Assembly: GCA_029861535.1 (NCBI GenBank)
Contig: JAOTZC010000003.1
Span: 1-64,000 of the forward strand
Direction: 5' to 3'
DNA: 64,000 nt
Source of the DNA: Gammaproteobacteria bacterium
GTDB taxonomy: Bacteria > Pseudomonadota > Gammaproteobacteria > Steroidobacterales > Woeseiaceae
Shown here: positions 19,257 through 27,902 of the stretch, one piece after another
Layout of the letters: every line of letters begins with the position of its first letter
Numbering within the stretch: position 1 is the first letter of the stretch
Translations under genes and position numbers: made by a program
The notes under the pieces: generated by a model
The model's database searches: none
Seen by the model: only the letters and a program-made list of their open reading frames with translations
Told to the model about the DNA's origin: nothing

Positions 19257-19607
19257 GTGATTAAAGTAATGGGTCACGTAGGTGAGGACAGACTAATTAG
19301 CGAAGATTCGGCATTTGACGATTGCGTCATCCTTTCCAAGGAGGCGTTCGATCCGGACGCGGTTTTTCTCGACGACATTGTCGACGATGACGTATTGCCG
19401 TACCTGAGTCTTGCGGTTGACGGACTGACAACGCCTACCGAAGGCAAGCAAGGCGAGCTTGAGATGCGCCCCGAGGATGTCGCCGCCAACGAGGCCCTCC
19501 AGCCGGACACTGAATTGCCGGCTGCTGCGTTCGACCCCGAGCAGCTTGAGGTTTATGGCTGGGAGTCGTCGTTGTGGAGAAAAATAAAAAGTTACCTAGG
19601 TTTTTGA
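19257..19607 (+). CDS. Small acidic protein of unknown function
   Basis: The 116-aa product (GTG start; an ATG at 19269 would remove four residues) is strongly acidic in its first two-thirds, for example FDPDAVFLDDIVDDDVLPYL. It ends in a short basic-aromatic segment WESSLWRKIKSYLGF that could be an amphipathic helix. There is no signal peptide or clear transmembrane segment. It stands alone, divergent from the RND operon and convergent with the SDR gene. A GAGG precedes the GTG. I do not recognise a family; codon use looks like that of a real gene. Confidence 0.65.
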   Translation: MIKVMGHVGEDRLISEDSAFDDCVILSKEAFDPDAVFLDDIVDDDVLPYLSLAVDGLTTPTEGKQGELEMRPEDVAANEALQPDTELPAAAFDPEQLEVYGWESSLWRKIKSYLGF

Positions 19608-19662
19608 ACTCGTAGCGCCCGTAAGCTTGCCGGCGTTCCGGCAACGTCATTACGAATTTTCC

Positions 19663-20484
19663 CTATTTTTTCTTAGCTTCAGCTTTTAGCTTCGCCTTAG
19701 TGCGCTTGCCCTTGCGCTCTAGCAAGGGCCGCATCTTGCGGCCAAGCCGCGGAAACAAGTAGCTCAGTGTCGTTAAGACTCCGCTGATTGCCGGCAAGGC
19801 TTGTTCGCGTTGATTATTGCCACAAAGATCAAGAATGGCCTGCGCCACGTCCTCCGCGGTGCTAATTGGCTGAGACATTGTGAGGTCAGAAACATTATCC
19901 AAATCTGACATGATAAAGCCCGTATCGATGGGTCCCGGCGAAACAATAGCGAACTTTATCTTGTACTTGGCCGCTTCTTCCGCGATCGAATAGGTAAACG
20001 CACGTAATCCGGCTTTGCTTGCCGCGTAGGTCGCGCTGCCGGGTACCGGTGTGCGACCGGCCAGCGAGCCGACGTTGATGATCGCGCCGCCGCCAGCTTC
20101 GCGCAGATATGGCAGCGCGACTCTTGTCAGCATGATTGGTGCGCGAAGATTTACGTCGATCATTCTGCTGAGATCGTCGGCAGATACAGTGTCTACATTG
20201 CCACGCGCATGAAAGCCCGCATTGTTGACAAGAATATCGATTTGGCCAAACTCGAAGTCCGCCTTCTTGAATACATTGACGCAGGCTTCCGGATCAGCGA
20301 CGTCCATCGCGAAGATTTCTACACGTGTCTTGTCGCGCAACTCCTCGGCGATCGCCTCGAGTTTCTTTTTGCCGCGAGCGACGAGCATCAGATTAGCACC
20401 GGCGTCGGCGAAGAGTCTTGCAGTCGCCGCACCGACGCCCTCGGAAGCGCCAGTCACGATGACCGTCTTGTCGCTAAAAATCAT
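19663..20484 (-). CDS. Short-chain dehydrogenase/reductase
   Basis: This is a classical SDR oxidoreductase using NAD(P). It shows the cofactor motif TGASEGVGAA (about residues 11-20), NNAG, the catalytic serine in NVGSLAG and the YAASK catalytic pair, then PGPIDTGF. The 273-aa length includes a C-terminal part with a hydrophobic stretch (ALPAISGVLTTLSYLFP) and a very lysine-rich tail (KGKRTKAKLKAEAKKK), which resembles 3-ketodihydrosphingosine-reductase-like SDRs. The substrate is not known. It lies 11 nt downstream of the prolidase gene and probably shares its operon. Confidence 0.88.
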   Translation of the reverse strand: MIFSDKTVIVTGASEGVGAATARLFADAGANLMLVARGKKKLEAIAEELRDKTRVEIFAMDVADPEACVNVFKKADFEFGQIDILVNNAGFHARGNVDTVSADDLSRMIDVNLRAPIMLTRVALPYLREAGGGAIINVGSLAGRTPVPGSATYAASKAGLRAFTYSIAEEAAKYKIKFAIVSPGPIDTGFIMSDLDNVSDLTMSQPISTAEDVAQAILDLCGNNQREQALPAISGVLTTLSYLFPRLGRKMRPLLERKGKRTKAKLKAEAKKK

Positions 20485-20495
20485 GCAAATCTCCG

Positions 20496-21842
20496 TTATG
20501 CAGCCGCAAATGCGTCGCGCGTCATATTTTCCTGTCCATTAGGCAGTACGCGAACATTGTCTTCGATGCGGATACCACCAAAGGGTCTCAGCCACTTAAC
20601 GGTGTTCCAGTTGACATGCGCTTCGGCCGGACTTCCGCGCAGTTCTTCGAGTAGCATGTCGATGACGTACAGGCCGGGCTCGATGGTCAGCACCATGTCT
20701 TCTTCGAGGACACGCGTCAATCGCAGGAATGGGTGCCCGCTGGGCGGATCGATGACGTTGCCCGACTCGTTTTCCATATGACCGCCGGCATCGTGCACTT
20801 GTACGCCGAGCAAATGACCCAGTCCATGCGGCAAAAAAGCCGACGTGACGCCGCTTGCCAGCAGTGTGTCAGGATCTCCGCTCGCAATGTCGGCATCGAC
20901 AAGCACGCCCCCAAGCAATCGGTGCGTTTCAATATGCAGCTCGCGAAAATCGATGCCGACTCGCACCCGGCTGACGATGTCCCGCTGCAATGCATCCATG
21001 CGTTCGATCAGATTCATAAACTGCGCGTCTGCGAGGGCGTAAGTGCGCGTGATATCAGACGCATAGCCATGTACCTGGGCGCCCGCATCGATCAGGAACG
21101 AGCGCTGTTCGGACGGTGCATCTCGATCAAGATCAGTGTAATGCAGAATGGCACCGTGCTCGTTTAGCGCAATGATGTTTCCGTAGGGCAGCTCATTGTC
21201 CGCGAGGCTCACGGCTTTGCAATACGCCTGATGTATCTCGAATTCGGACTGGCCGTTGCGAAAAGCAGTCTCTGCCGCGCGATGTCCTGCAACGCCTCGA
21301 CGTGACGCGAGACGCATGCAAGCAAGTTCGTAGGCGGTTTTTCGCCCGCGCGCAAAGTGCAGAATATTCATTGTCGACGATGGATTAATGCGTTCGATAT
21401 CGAATGCGTGTGCCGGGTCGTCGAGCTCACCAATAAAGATGCATTTGTCGCGTTCCGCCGGCAAATGTTCGATGACGTCGTCTGCCGCGTGCACAACGCG
21501 GACATCAAATCCTGATGTCCAATAGCCTTCTGGCACACCAGGCACCGAATGCCAGTAGTCCTGTGGCTGATAATAGATTAGCCGCGGCTTTTCACCGGGC
21601 GTGTAAACAATGTAGGACAGCGGTAAGTCTGTCAGCGGCAGCCAGCTGACAAAATGCGGGTTTGGCCGGAACGGATAAGTATTGTCGTCCAGAAACGAAT
21701 AACGCGGGCAACCGGAGAAAATGACCGCGTGGGCGGCACCGGACTTTTCGAGCGCGTCGTCGTGCCGAGCCATTACGGCGCTCAAGTGGTCCGGATACAG
21801 TGCTCCAAGATCGGCATTGCGATTTGAGTAGTCGGCGTTCAT
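20496..21842 (-). CDS. pepQ: Xaa-Pro dipeptidase (prolidase), M24B family
   Basis: PepQ hydrolyses dipeptides ending in proline in the cytoplasm, using two metal ions. The 448-aa protein has the PepQ-type N-terminus (LYPDHLSAVMARHDDAL) and the M24 metal ligands in order: FLIDAGAQVHGYASDITRTY (two Asp), LPHGLGHLLGVQVHD (His), LTIEPGLYVID (Glu) and GGIRIEDNV (Glu). All are intact. It is divergent from ggt, with a 114-nt shared upstream region. Confidence 0.93.
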   Translation of the reverse strand: MNADYSNRNADLGALYPDHLSAVMARHDDALEKSGAAHAVIFSGCPRYSFLDDNTYPFRPNPHFVSWLPLTDLPLSYIVYTPGEKPRLIYYQPQDYWHSVPGVPEGYWTSGFDVRVVHAADDVIEHLPAERDKCIFIGELDDPAHAFDIERINPSSTMNILHFARGRKTAYELACMRLASRRGVAGHRAAETAFRNGQSEFEIHQAYCKAVSLADNELPYGNIIALNEHGAILHYTDLDRDAPSEQRSFLIDAGAQVHGYASDITRTYALADAQFMNLIERMDALQRDIVSRVRVGIDFRELHIETHRLLGGVLVDADIASGDPDTLLASGVTSAFLPHGLGHLLGVQVHDAGGHMENESGNVIDPPSGHPFLRLTRVLEEDMVLTIEPGLYVIDMLLEELRGSPAEAHVNWNTVKWLRPFGGIRIEDNVRVLPNGQENMTRDAFAAA

Positions 21843-21956
21843 GGTCTCCGATGATACCGATGCATCGGCGTCCCGGCGAGCACCCGTTTAAGCGTGTGAC
21901 GAGTTTCAAAGTGCCGATAATCTAGGCATCATTGACGCCCTTGCAAGGGGAATCCA

Positions 21957-23675
21957 ATGTTCAGAACAGTTGCAGGCATTGCCGGCATGGCGATGATGGT
22001 ATTGGGGAGTGTAAGCGTGGCCGAGACTATTCCGGGGTACGATCGTGTGTCTGGCAGCCCGCATGCCTCACGCTCCGAGGTCATTGCGCCGCACGGCATG
22101 GCGGCGACGAGCCAGCCGTTGGCAACACAGATCGCGCTCGACATCCTCAAGGCCGGCGGCAGCGCTATCGATGCGGCGATCGCCGCAAATGCCGCACTTG
22201 GACTGATGGAGCCAACAGGCTGCGGCATAGGCGGCGACCTGTTTGCCATTGTGTGGGACGCGGAGAACAAGGAACTTGTCGGTCTGAACGCATCCGGACG
22301 TGCGCCGGCACTGATGACGCTGGAATACTTCCGCGACAACAACCTTGACTCGATACCACGATTCGGCCCGTTGCCGGTCAGCGTTCCCGGCGCGGTCGAC
22401 GGTTGGTTCGAGCTTCACGGCCGCTACGGCCGATTGCCGATCAAGGATCTGTTGGCGCCGGCGATTCACTACGCCAGGAACGGCTTCCCGGTCTCGGAAG
22501 TCATCGCGCAATACTTCGAACTGAACAAGAAACGCATTGGCGAGTATCCCGGTTTTGTCGAGACTTTCATGCCGCGTGGACATACTCCGAAGACGGGAGA
22601 GCTATTCAAGAATACACAGCTGGCCAAAACCTACGAGATGATCGCCGACGGAGGTCGCGACACCTTTTATAAAGGCGATATAGCCCGTCGCATTGATTCG
22701 TTCATGACGGAGTACGGCGGCCTGCTGCGCTATGATGATTTGGCGGCCCATAAATCCGAATGGGTGGCGCCGGTAGCAACGAACTATCGCGGATGGGACG
22801 TGTTTGAGCTACCACCGAACGGGCAGGGCATAGCGGCGCTGCAGATACTTAACATCCTTGAAGGCTATGATATTGCCGCGATGGGTTTCGGCAGTGTCGA
22901 GTATATTCATACCTTCGTCGAGGCGAAAAAACTCGCATTCGAGGATCGCGCCAAGTATTACGTCGACATGGACTTCGCGGGCGTGCCGGTTGATCGTCTG
23001 ATTTCAAAAGAGTACGCAAGTGAACGTCGTGCGTTGTTGACACAGGCTACGGCGGCAAAATCCTATCCGGCGGGCGATGCGAAGCTCAACGACGGCGACA
23101 CGATTTATCTGACGGTTGCCGACAGCAACGGCAATATGGTGTCGTTAATTCAAAGCAATTACGTCGGCATGGGATCCGGAATGATCCCCGGCGAACTCGG
23201 TTTCGTATTGCAGAATCGTGCCAATCTATTTGCGCTCGACGAGGCACATGCCAATGTACTTGAACCCGGCAAGCGCCCGTTTCATACCATCATTCCAGCA
23301 TTCGTCATGAAGGATGGCGCGCCGCTCATCAGTTTTGGGCTGATGGGTGGTGCGATGCAGCCGCAAGGGCACGCGCAGATTATTGTGAACATGGTGGACT
23401 TCGGCATGAACCTGCAAGAGGCTGGCGACGCGGCGCGGATCAATCACACCGGCTCGTCGCAACCGACCGGAACGACAATGTCCGATGGTGGTGTCGTGCA
23501 CCTTGAATCGACGTTCAGCGAAGAGATTCGTATTGCTTTGAAGGCTCTCGGCCACACGTTGGGCGACAGCGACGGTAGCTTCGGCGGTTACCAAGCAATT
23601 CTGTGGGACGAGCAAGAGGGTGTTTACTACGGAGCGTCGGAAGTTAGGAAGGACGGACAGGCAGCGGGCTACTAA
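21957..23675 (+). CDS. ggt: Gamma-glutamyltransferase-family protein (Ntn hydrolase)
   Basis: This family cleaves gamma-glutamyl bonds such as that of glutathione after self-processing at a threonine. The 572-aa precursor has a signal peptide (MFRTVAGIAGMAMMVLGSVSVAE), the large-subunit motif LKAGGSAIDAAIAANAALGLMEPTGCGIGGD, and a candidate nucleophile Thr in GDTIYLTVADSNGNMVSLIQSNYVGMGSGM. The classical TTH at the cleavage site is replaced by TIY, as in many GGT-like members, so the exact substrate is uncertain. AAGGGG lies upstream of the ATG. Its stop overlaps the trpS start by 1 nt. Confidence 0.9.
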   Translation: MFRTVAGIAGMAMMVLGSVSVAETIPGYDRVSGSPHASRSEVIAPHGMAATSQPLATQIALDILKAGGSAIDAAIAANAALGLMEPTGCGIGGDLFAIVWDAENKELVGLNASGRAPALMTLEYFRDNNLDSIPRFGPLPVSVPGAVDGWFELHGRYGRLPIKDLLAPAIHYARNGFPVSEVIAQYFELNKKRIGEYPGFVETFMPRGHTPKTGELFKNTQLAKTYEMIADGGRDTFYKGDIARRIDSFMTEYGGLLRYDDLAAHKSEWVAPVATNYRGWDVFELPPNGQGIAALQILNILEGYDIAAMGFGSVEYIHTFVEAKKLAFEDRAKYYVDMDFAGVPVDRLISKEYASERRALLTQATAAKSYPAGDAKLNDGDTIYLTVADSNGNMVSLIQSNYVGMGSGMIPGELGFVLQNRANLFALDEAHANVLEPGKRPFHTIIPAFVMKDGAPLISFGLMGGAMQPQGHAQIIVNMVDFGMNLQEAGDAARINHTGSSQPTGTTMSDGGVVHLESTFSEEIRIALKALGHTLGDSDGSFGGYQAILWDEQEGVYYGASEVRKDGQAAGY

Positions 23676-24685
23676 TGAGTCAGGATATCTATCTAACCGG
23701 AATAACGACAACCGGTACGCCGCATATCGGCAATTATGTCGGTGCCATTCGTCCCGGAATCGAGGCCAGCAAGGACCGCGGCAAGAAAAATTTTTATTTC
23801 CTTGCCGATTTGCATGCGCTTGCGAAAAACGAAGACCCAGAAAATATCAGCCGCTCGACGCTAGAGATTGCGGCCGCATGGATGGCATTAGGCCTGGATT
23901 CGGAACACGCAATTTTTTACCGTCAGTCGGACATCCCGGAAATACCGCAGCTTACGTGGATCCTGTCAAGCATGACCGCAAAGGGCCTGATGAATCGTGC
24001 GCACTCTTATAAGGCCGCGGTCCAGGTCAACGTAGATAGCGGCAGCAAGGATCCTGACAAGGGCATCACCATGGCTCTGTACAGCTATCCGATCCTGATG
24101 GCGGCCGACATCCTGATGTTTAAGGCAACCAAGGTGCCGGTTGGGCGTGATCAAAAGCAACACGTCGAGATGGCCAGGGATGTAGCGCAGCGCTTTAATC
24201 ATCACTACGGCGACGTTTTGGTATTGCCGGAACCCGTAATTGACGACAACACGGCGGTCCTTTCTGGCCTCGATGGCCGCAAGATGTCAAAGAGTTACAA
24301 CAATGCCATTCCGGTATTCGCGCCCGAGAAGCAATTGCGCAAGCTCATCATGAAAATCAAGACCAACAGTCTCGAGCCAGGTGAGCCGAAAAATACCGCG
24401 GATAGTACCTTGTTCGACATTTTCAAAGCCTTCGCGAACGACGCGGAAACCAACGCGATCGCCAAGCGATATGCCGAAGGCATTGCCTGGGGAGAGATGA
24501 AACAAATTTTGTTCGAATACATCAATGACCATATAACGCCGGCCAGGGACAAATATGAGCGCCTGACTGGCGACCCGGCCATTGTCGAGGCAGAGCTCCG
24601 AAAGGGTGCAGCGCGTGCACGTGAAATTGCCGTACCGTATCTCGAGGAGATTCGCGACGCGATAGGGATTCGGCGGCTGGGATGA
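23675..24685 (+). CDS. trpS: Tryptophanyl-tRNA synthetase
   Basis: This class I synthetase charges tRNA-Trp. The 336-aa protein has GTPHIGNYVGAIRP (HIGH-type motif, about residues 15-27) and LDGRKMSKSYNN (KMSKS, about residues 203-214), plus MAADILMFKATKVPVGRDQKQHVE of the Trp-binding core. The start overlaps the ggt stop (TAATG) and the stop overlaps the cupin start (ATGA), so it lies within a translationally coupled string. Length is typical of the family. Confidence 0.96.
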   Translation: MSQDIYLTGITTTGTPHIGNYVGAIRPGIEASKDRGKKNFYFLADLHALAKNEDPENISRSTLEIAAAWMALGLDSEHAIFYRQSDIPEIPQLTWILSSMTAKGLMNRAHSYKAAVQVNVDSGSKDPDKGITMALYSYPILMAADILMFKATKVPVGRDQKQHVEMARDVAQRFNHHYGDVLVLPEPVIDDNTAVLSGLDGRKMSKSYNNAIPVFAPEKQLRKLIMKIKTNSLEPGEPKNTADSTLFDIFKAFANDAETNAIAKRYAEGIAWGEMKQILFEYINDHITPARDKYERLTGDPAIVEAELRKGAARAREIAVPYLEEIRDAIGIRRLG

Positions 24686-25050
24686 AGGCGCCGACACGAT
24701 TCGATGCACGCGACGATACCGTTGGCATCGGCAGGGATCTTCTGGCGCGACTGGTCGCCGCGCAGGCGGATCCGCCGTTGCCTGTTGACGGGTTTACGAT
24801 CGGTATCGCTGAAATGTCCGAAAACTCGCCGCACGGCGGCGAAATGCACCCGGATGGCGACGAAGTGCTGTACCTGATCAGCGGACACGTTAACGTCGTC
24901 TTTGAGGACGAGAATCTGGCGGACGTCGACATGCAGCCCGGTGACGGACTCGTCGTACCAAAAGGTGTCTGGCATCGCGTCGACATATTGGCACCGTCCA
25001 AGATTCTGTATGCCACTCCGGGTCCGGGGGGTGAGTACCGCCCGTTATGA
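24682..25050 (+). CDS. Cupin-domain protein
   Basis: A single small beta-barrel of 122 aa. The cupin motifs are HGGEMHPDGDEVLYLISG (His, Glu) and PGDGLVVPKGVWHRV (His). A paralogue with the same EMHP.GDE and VPKG.WH pattern and the same TPGxG ending lies at 28833-29240. Possible roles include metal-dependent enzyme or small-ligand sensor; none can be chosen. It overlaps trpS and the carbonic anhydrase gene by 4 nt each. Confidence 0.85.
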   Translation: MKAPTRFDARDDTVGIGRDLLARLVAAQADPPLPVDGFTIGIAEMSENSPHGGEMHPDGDEVLYLISGHVNVVFEDENLADVDMQPGDGLVVPKGVWHRVDILAPSKILYATPGPGGEYRPL

Positions 25051-25664
25051 GCGTTAATGCGGCAGAAGCTCTCCTGCGGCTTCGCGCCGGTAATCAGCGC
25101 TATGTTGCCGATGAGATGACGTTGGATATTAGCCATGATGTGCGCCGCAGGCTGGCCGCCGCGCAGGAGCCGTTTGCGATCATTCTCGGCTGTTCGGATT
25201 CCCGAGTGCCGATTGAGGTTGTTTTCGATCAGGGCATCGGAGATCTGTTTGTCATCCGCATTGCCGGCAACATTGTCCAGCCGTCACAAATCGGCAGTGT
25301 TGAATTCGCCGTGCAGAAATTTGGCACGCAACTGGTCGTTGTCCTCGGCCACACTCAATGCGGCGCAATCGAAGCGACAATTGAGGAGCTGCGCCGGCCG
25401 GCAACAAATCAATCTGGGAACATGGCGGCTATTGTCAGTCGCGTTCGACCGTCGGTCGAAGGATTGCTCGATGAAATCGATGACTACGATGACTTGGTGT
25501 ATCAAGCGGTTCGCGAGAATGTGCGGTATGCCGCGAATGCGCTCAGACACGGTTCGAGGATAATCGAATCCTTCATCAACGATCATGCGTTAACGATCGT
25601 TGGGGCCGAATATTCGCTCGAAACCGGTGTCGTGGACTTTTTCGACGGGGTTTCGCCAGCCTAG
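25047..25664 (+). CDS. Beta-class carbonic anhydrase
   Basis: The enzyme interconverts CO2 and bicarbonate in the cytoplasm. The 205-aa protein has the zinc ligands in CSDSRVP (C49, with the D51-R53 dyad) and GHTQCGA (H102, C105). The segment GDLFVIRIAGN is also typical. It starts in an ATGA overlap with the cupin gene, and its stop (TAG) overlaps the GTG of the next gene. Confidence 0.94.
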   Translation: MSVNAAEALLRLRAGNQRYVADEMTLDISHDVRRRLAAAQEPFAIILGCSDSRVPIEVVFDQGIGDLFVIRIAGNIVQPSQIGSVEFAVQKFGTQLVVVLGHTQCGAIEATIEELRRPATNQSGNMAAIVSRVRPSVEGLLDEIDDYDDLVYQAVRENVRYAANALRHGSRIIESFINDHALTIVGAEYSLETGVVDFFDGVSPA

Positions 25665-26812
25665 TGCTGCCGTCTGTCGTGGACGGTTCGGGAAGAATTC
25701 TGATTTTGGGCGGTACCGGACACTTTGGTGCCCGAATTTGCCGGCGACTCGCAAACGATTCCCGAATCGAACTTGTTATTTCGAGTCGCAGCCTGAATCG
25801 CGCTCAAGAGCTCGTTGTTGACATCGCAAGATCAGGCAACACGTCTCAGATCTTTGCCACAGAACTTGATCAAAACACCGCTTCATTGACCGAGCGTCTA
25901 GGTGAATTTGCTCCGAATGTCGTCATTCACACTGCAGGCCCCTATCAGGGGCAGCAATACACCGTCGCAAGAGCGTGCATTGCCGCGGGCTGCCACTACA
26001 TCGACTTAGCCGATGGGCGCGAATTTGTCGCCGGTATCGATTCGCTAGATGCTGCTGCTCGTGGCGCCGGCGTGGCATTGATATCGGGAGCTAGTACATT
26101 GCCGGCAGTTCCAGCGGCTATTATCGATGAATGCCGAAACACCATGCATCGGATTAGGTCAATAAGATCCTGCATTGCACCGGCACAGAGAACCCCACGT
26201 GGTCTTGGCACCGTTAAAGCGGTGCTGAGCTACTGTGGCAAAGCGTTCGACAGTATCGAAAATGGACAGAGCAAGACCTTGTACGGGTGGCAGGACCTGC
26301 AAGTGCGGCGTATTCCGCAGATCGGATGGCGACTTTCAGCCGTCTGTGACGTACCAGATACGATATTGTTGCCACGCTATGCGCCAGACTTGCAGACCGT
26401 GAGTTTTCACGCCGCATTGGCGGCGCCGTGGGAACATTTGACGCTGTGGTCGATGGCCTGGATCGCGCGCGTCGGTGTCGTCAAAGACTGGTCGCGGTAT
26501 GGGAGTTCGTTTACGGCCGTTGGCAAATTATTCCAAAAATTTGGCTCAGATCGTGGCGCTATGACGGTGCGCGTTACCGGTGAAACTGAATTGGGTGCGC
26601 CCGTTGACCGCAAGTGGTTGTTGATTGCAGAAGACAACCACGGGCCGGAAATTCCGTGCACGCCGAGTATTGTCATTGCAAAAAAACTTTTGCACGGTAA
26701 TTTGATACGGAACGGTGCTCACGCGTGTATGGGACTATTCACGCTCGACGAATTTAAGACCGAGCTGCAGGAGTTTAGTGTGTCTGCTCGCTTTCTTGAG
26801 GCGAGAAACTGA
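25664..26812 (+). CDS. Saccharopine dehydrogenase-like NAD(P)-binding protein
   Basis: The 382-aa protein begins at GTG and has a Rossmann dinucleotide motif ILILGGTGHFGARICRRLA (about residues 11-29), followed by VVIHTAGPYQGQQYTVARACIAAGCHYIDLADGREFV. That second segment is the saccharopine-dehydrogenase/trans-enoyl-reductase-like signature. No lysine-biosynthesis genes lie nearby, so a role in lipid or other small-molecule reduction is as likely. It overlaps the carbonic anhydrase gene by one base. Confidence 0.8.
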   Translation: MLPSVVDGSGRILILGGTGHFGARICRRLANDSRIELVISSRSLNRAQELVVDIARSGNTSQIFATELDQNTASLTERLGEFAPNVVIHTAGPYQGQQYTVARACIAAGCHYIDLADGREFVAGIDSLDAAARGAGVALISGASTLPAVPAAIIDECRNTMHRIRSIRSCIAPAQRTPRGLGTVKAVLSYCGKAFDSIENGQSKTLYGWQDLQVRRIPQIGWRLSAVCDVPDTILLPRYAPDLQTVSFHAALAAPWEHLTLWSMAWIARVGVVKDWSRYGSSFTAVGKLFQKFGSDRGAMTVRVTGETELGAPVDRKWLLIAEDNHGPEIPCTPSIVIAKKLLHGNLIRNGAHACMGLFTLDEFKTELQEFSVSARFLEARN

Positions 26813-26813
26813 T

Positions 26814-27287
26814 ATGGATGGATATTTGGCTGTCAAACTTCTTCATATCTTAAGTTCTACCGTGCTGTTTGGTACGGGCCTAGGAACTGCCTTTTTCATG
26901 TTGCGAGCGTGGCAGAGCAAAAGCGACGAGGCGATGCGAGTGACAACCGCGCACGTTGTGCAGGCAGACTGGTTGTTTACGACACCAGCCGTAGTCGTTC
27001 AACTGGCCACTGGATTGTGGCTGACAAGTCAGATCGGCATTTCCTATTTGTCACTGTGGTTTGCCGTCGTTATCACCTTATTCGCATTGGTCGGTGCTTG
27101 TTGGCTGCCGGTAGTCTGGATCCAGATCCACATACGAAATTTGATAGGCAAAGGCGTTGAGCCAAGCCAATATCGCCGACTCATGCGCTGGTGGATGGCG
27201 CTCGGAATTCCCGCGTTCTTGGCCGTGCTCGCCTTGTTTGTGCTCATGGTTTATAAACCATGGGTGGGAATCATGCTGTTCAACTAG
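26814..27287 (+). CDS. DUF2269 family membrane protein
   Basis: From the ATG at 26814 the product is 157 aa with four predicted helices: LLHILSSTVLFGTGLGTAFFML, WLFTTPAVVVQLATGLWL, SLWFAVVITLFALVGACWLPVVWI and WMALGIPAFLAVLALFVLMVY. The start MDGYLAVKLLHILSSTVLFGTG and the WLFTTPAVVVQ.ATG region fit the DUF2269 pattern. The track start at 26715 lies inside the previous gene. Function is unknown. It begins one base after the previous stop. Confidence 0.8.
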   Translation: MDGYLAVKLLHILSSTVLFGTGLGTAFFMLRAWQSKSDEAMRVTTAHVVQADWLFTTPAVVVQLATGLWLTSQIGISYLSLWFAVVITLFALVGACWLPVVWIQIHIRNLIGKGVEPSQYRRLMRWWMALGIPAFLAVLALFVLMVYKPWVGIMLFN

Positions 27288-27290
27288 GAT

Positions 27291-27374
27291 ATGAAAATAC
27301 CGATGGACATCAACTTCTGCGCGGTGCTCGTCGTTGCCGTCTCGCACTTTTTTCTCGGCGGGCTTTGGCGTTGA
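27291..27374 (+). pseudogene. Truncated DUF1761-like remnant (27 codons)
   Basis: ATG at 27291 (or 27303) opens a short frame reading MDINFCAVLVVAVSHFFLGG followed by LWR and a stop. This resembles the N-terminus of DUF1761 membrane proteins, which go on with YSPLLFGK after LGxLW and are normally about 130-150 aa. The rest of the gene is missing. The stop overlaps the TTG start of the GNAT gene. It may be a relic left by a deletion that joined the GNAT gene to the operon, or a small membrane peptide. Confidence 0.55.
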
Positions 27375-27892
27375 CGCAGCATCGCCCATCGTTGCGAACG
27401 AAGCGACTGCAGCTACGGTGGCTGAGCATCGACGATGCAGAGCTGCTGTTATCGATCTGGAACGATCCGGCGTTTGTTCGCCATGTCGGCGATCGCGGAA
27501 TTCGAACTAAAGATGACGCGGTGCAGGCATTCTCCGATGGGCCGCTGAAATTGTACAGTGAGTACGGATATGGACCATACCGCGTGTCACTGCTCGAGAA
27601 CGACGAAGCCATTGGCATTTGCGGGCTCTTCAGGCGCGACAATCTTGACGACCCGGACGTCGGTTTTGCGTTGTTACCAGAGTATTGCGGCAAGGGCTAT
27701 GCGAGTGAAGCTGCCATGGCTGTCGTTGAGCATGCGAAACACGGCTTGGGGTTGCCACGGTTGACTGCAATCGTGTCGCCCGGTAACGCCGCGTCAATTG
27801 GGCTTATCGAGAAACTTGGATTGAAGTTTGAGAGAATGATCAGAATGCCGGGGGACAGCGAAGACATTAGCCTCTATGGTATTGATTGGTGA
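27371..27892 (+). CDS. GNAT family N-acetyltransferase
   Basis: From TTG 27371 the protein is 173 aa and reads MTQHRPSLRTKRLQLRWLSI, the usual opening of RimJ/RimL-like GNATs. The acetyl-CoA loop is LPEYCGKGYASEAAMAVVEHA (about residues 96-116). It ends with PGNAASIGLIEKLGLKFE, also typical. The longer track start at 27260 would add residues without family similarity from other genes. A good ribosome-binding site is not evident. The substrate is unknown. Confidence 0.82.
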   Translation: MTQHRPSLRTKRLQLRWLSIDDAELLLSIWNDPAFVRHVGDRGIRTKDDAVQAFSDGPLKLYSEYGYGPYRVSLLENDEAIGICGLFRRDNLDDPDVGFALLPEYCGKGYASEAAMAVVEHAKHGLGLPRLTAIVSPGNAASIGLIEKLGLKFERMIRMPGDSEDISLYGIDW

Positions 27893-27902
27893 TGGTGAGG
27901 CC

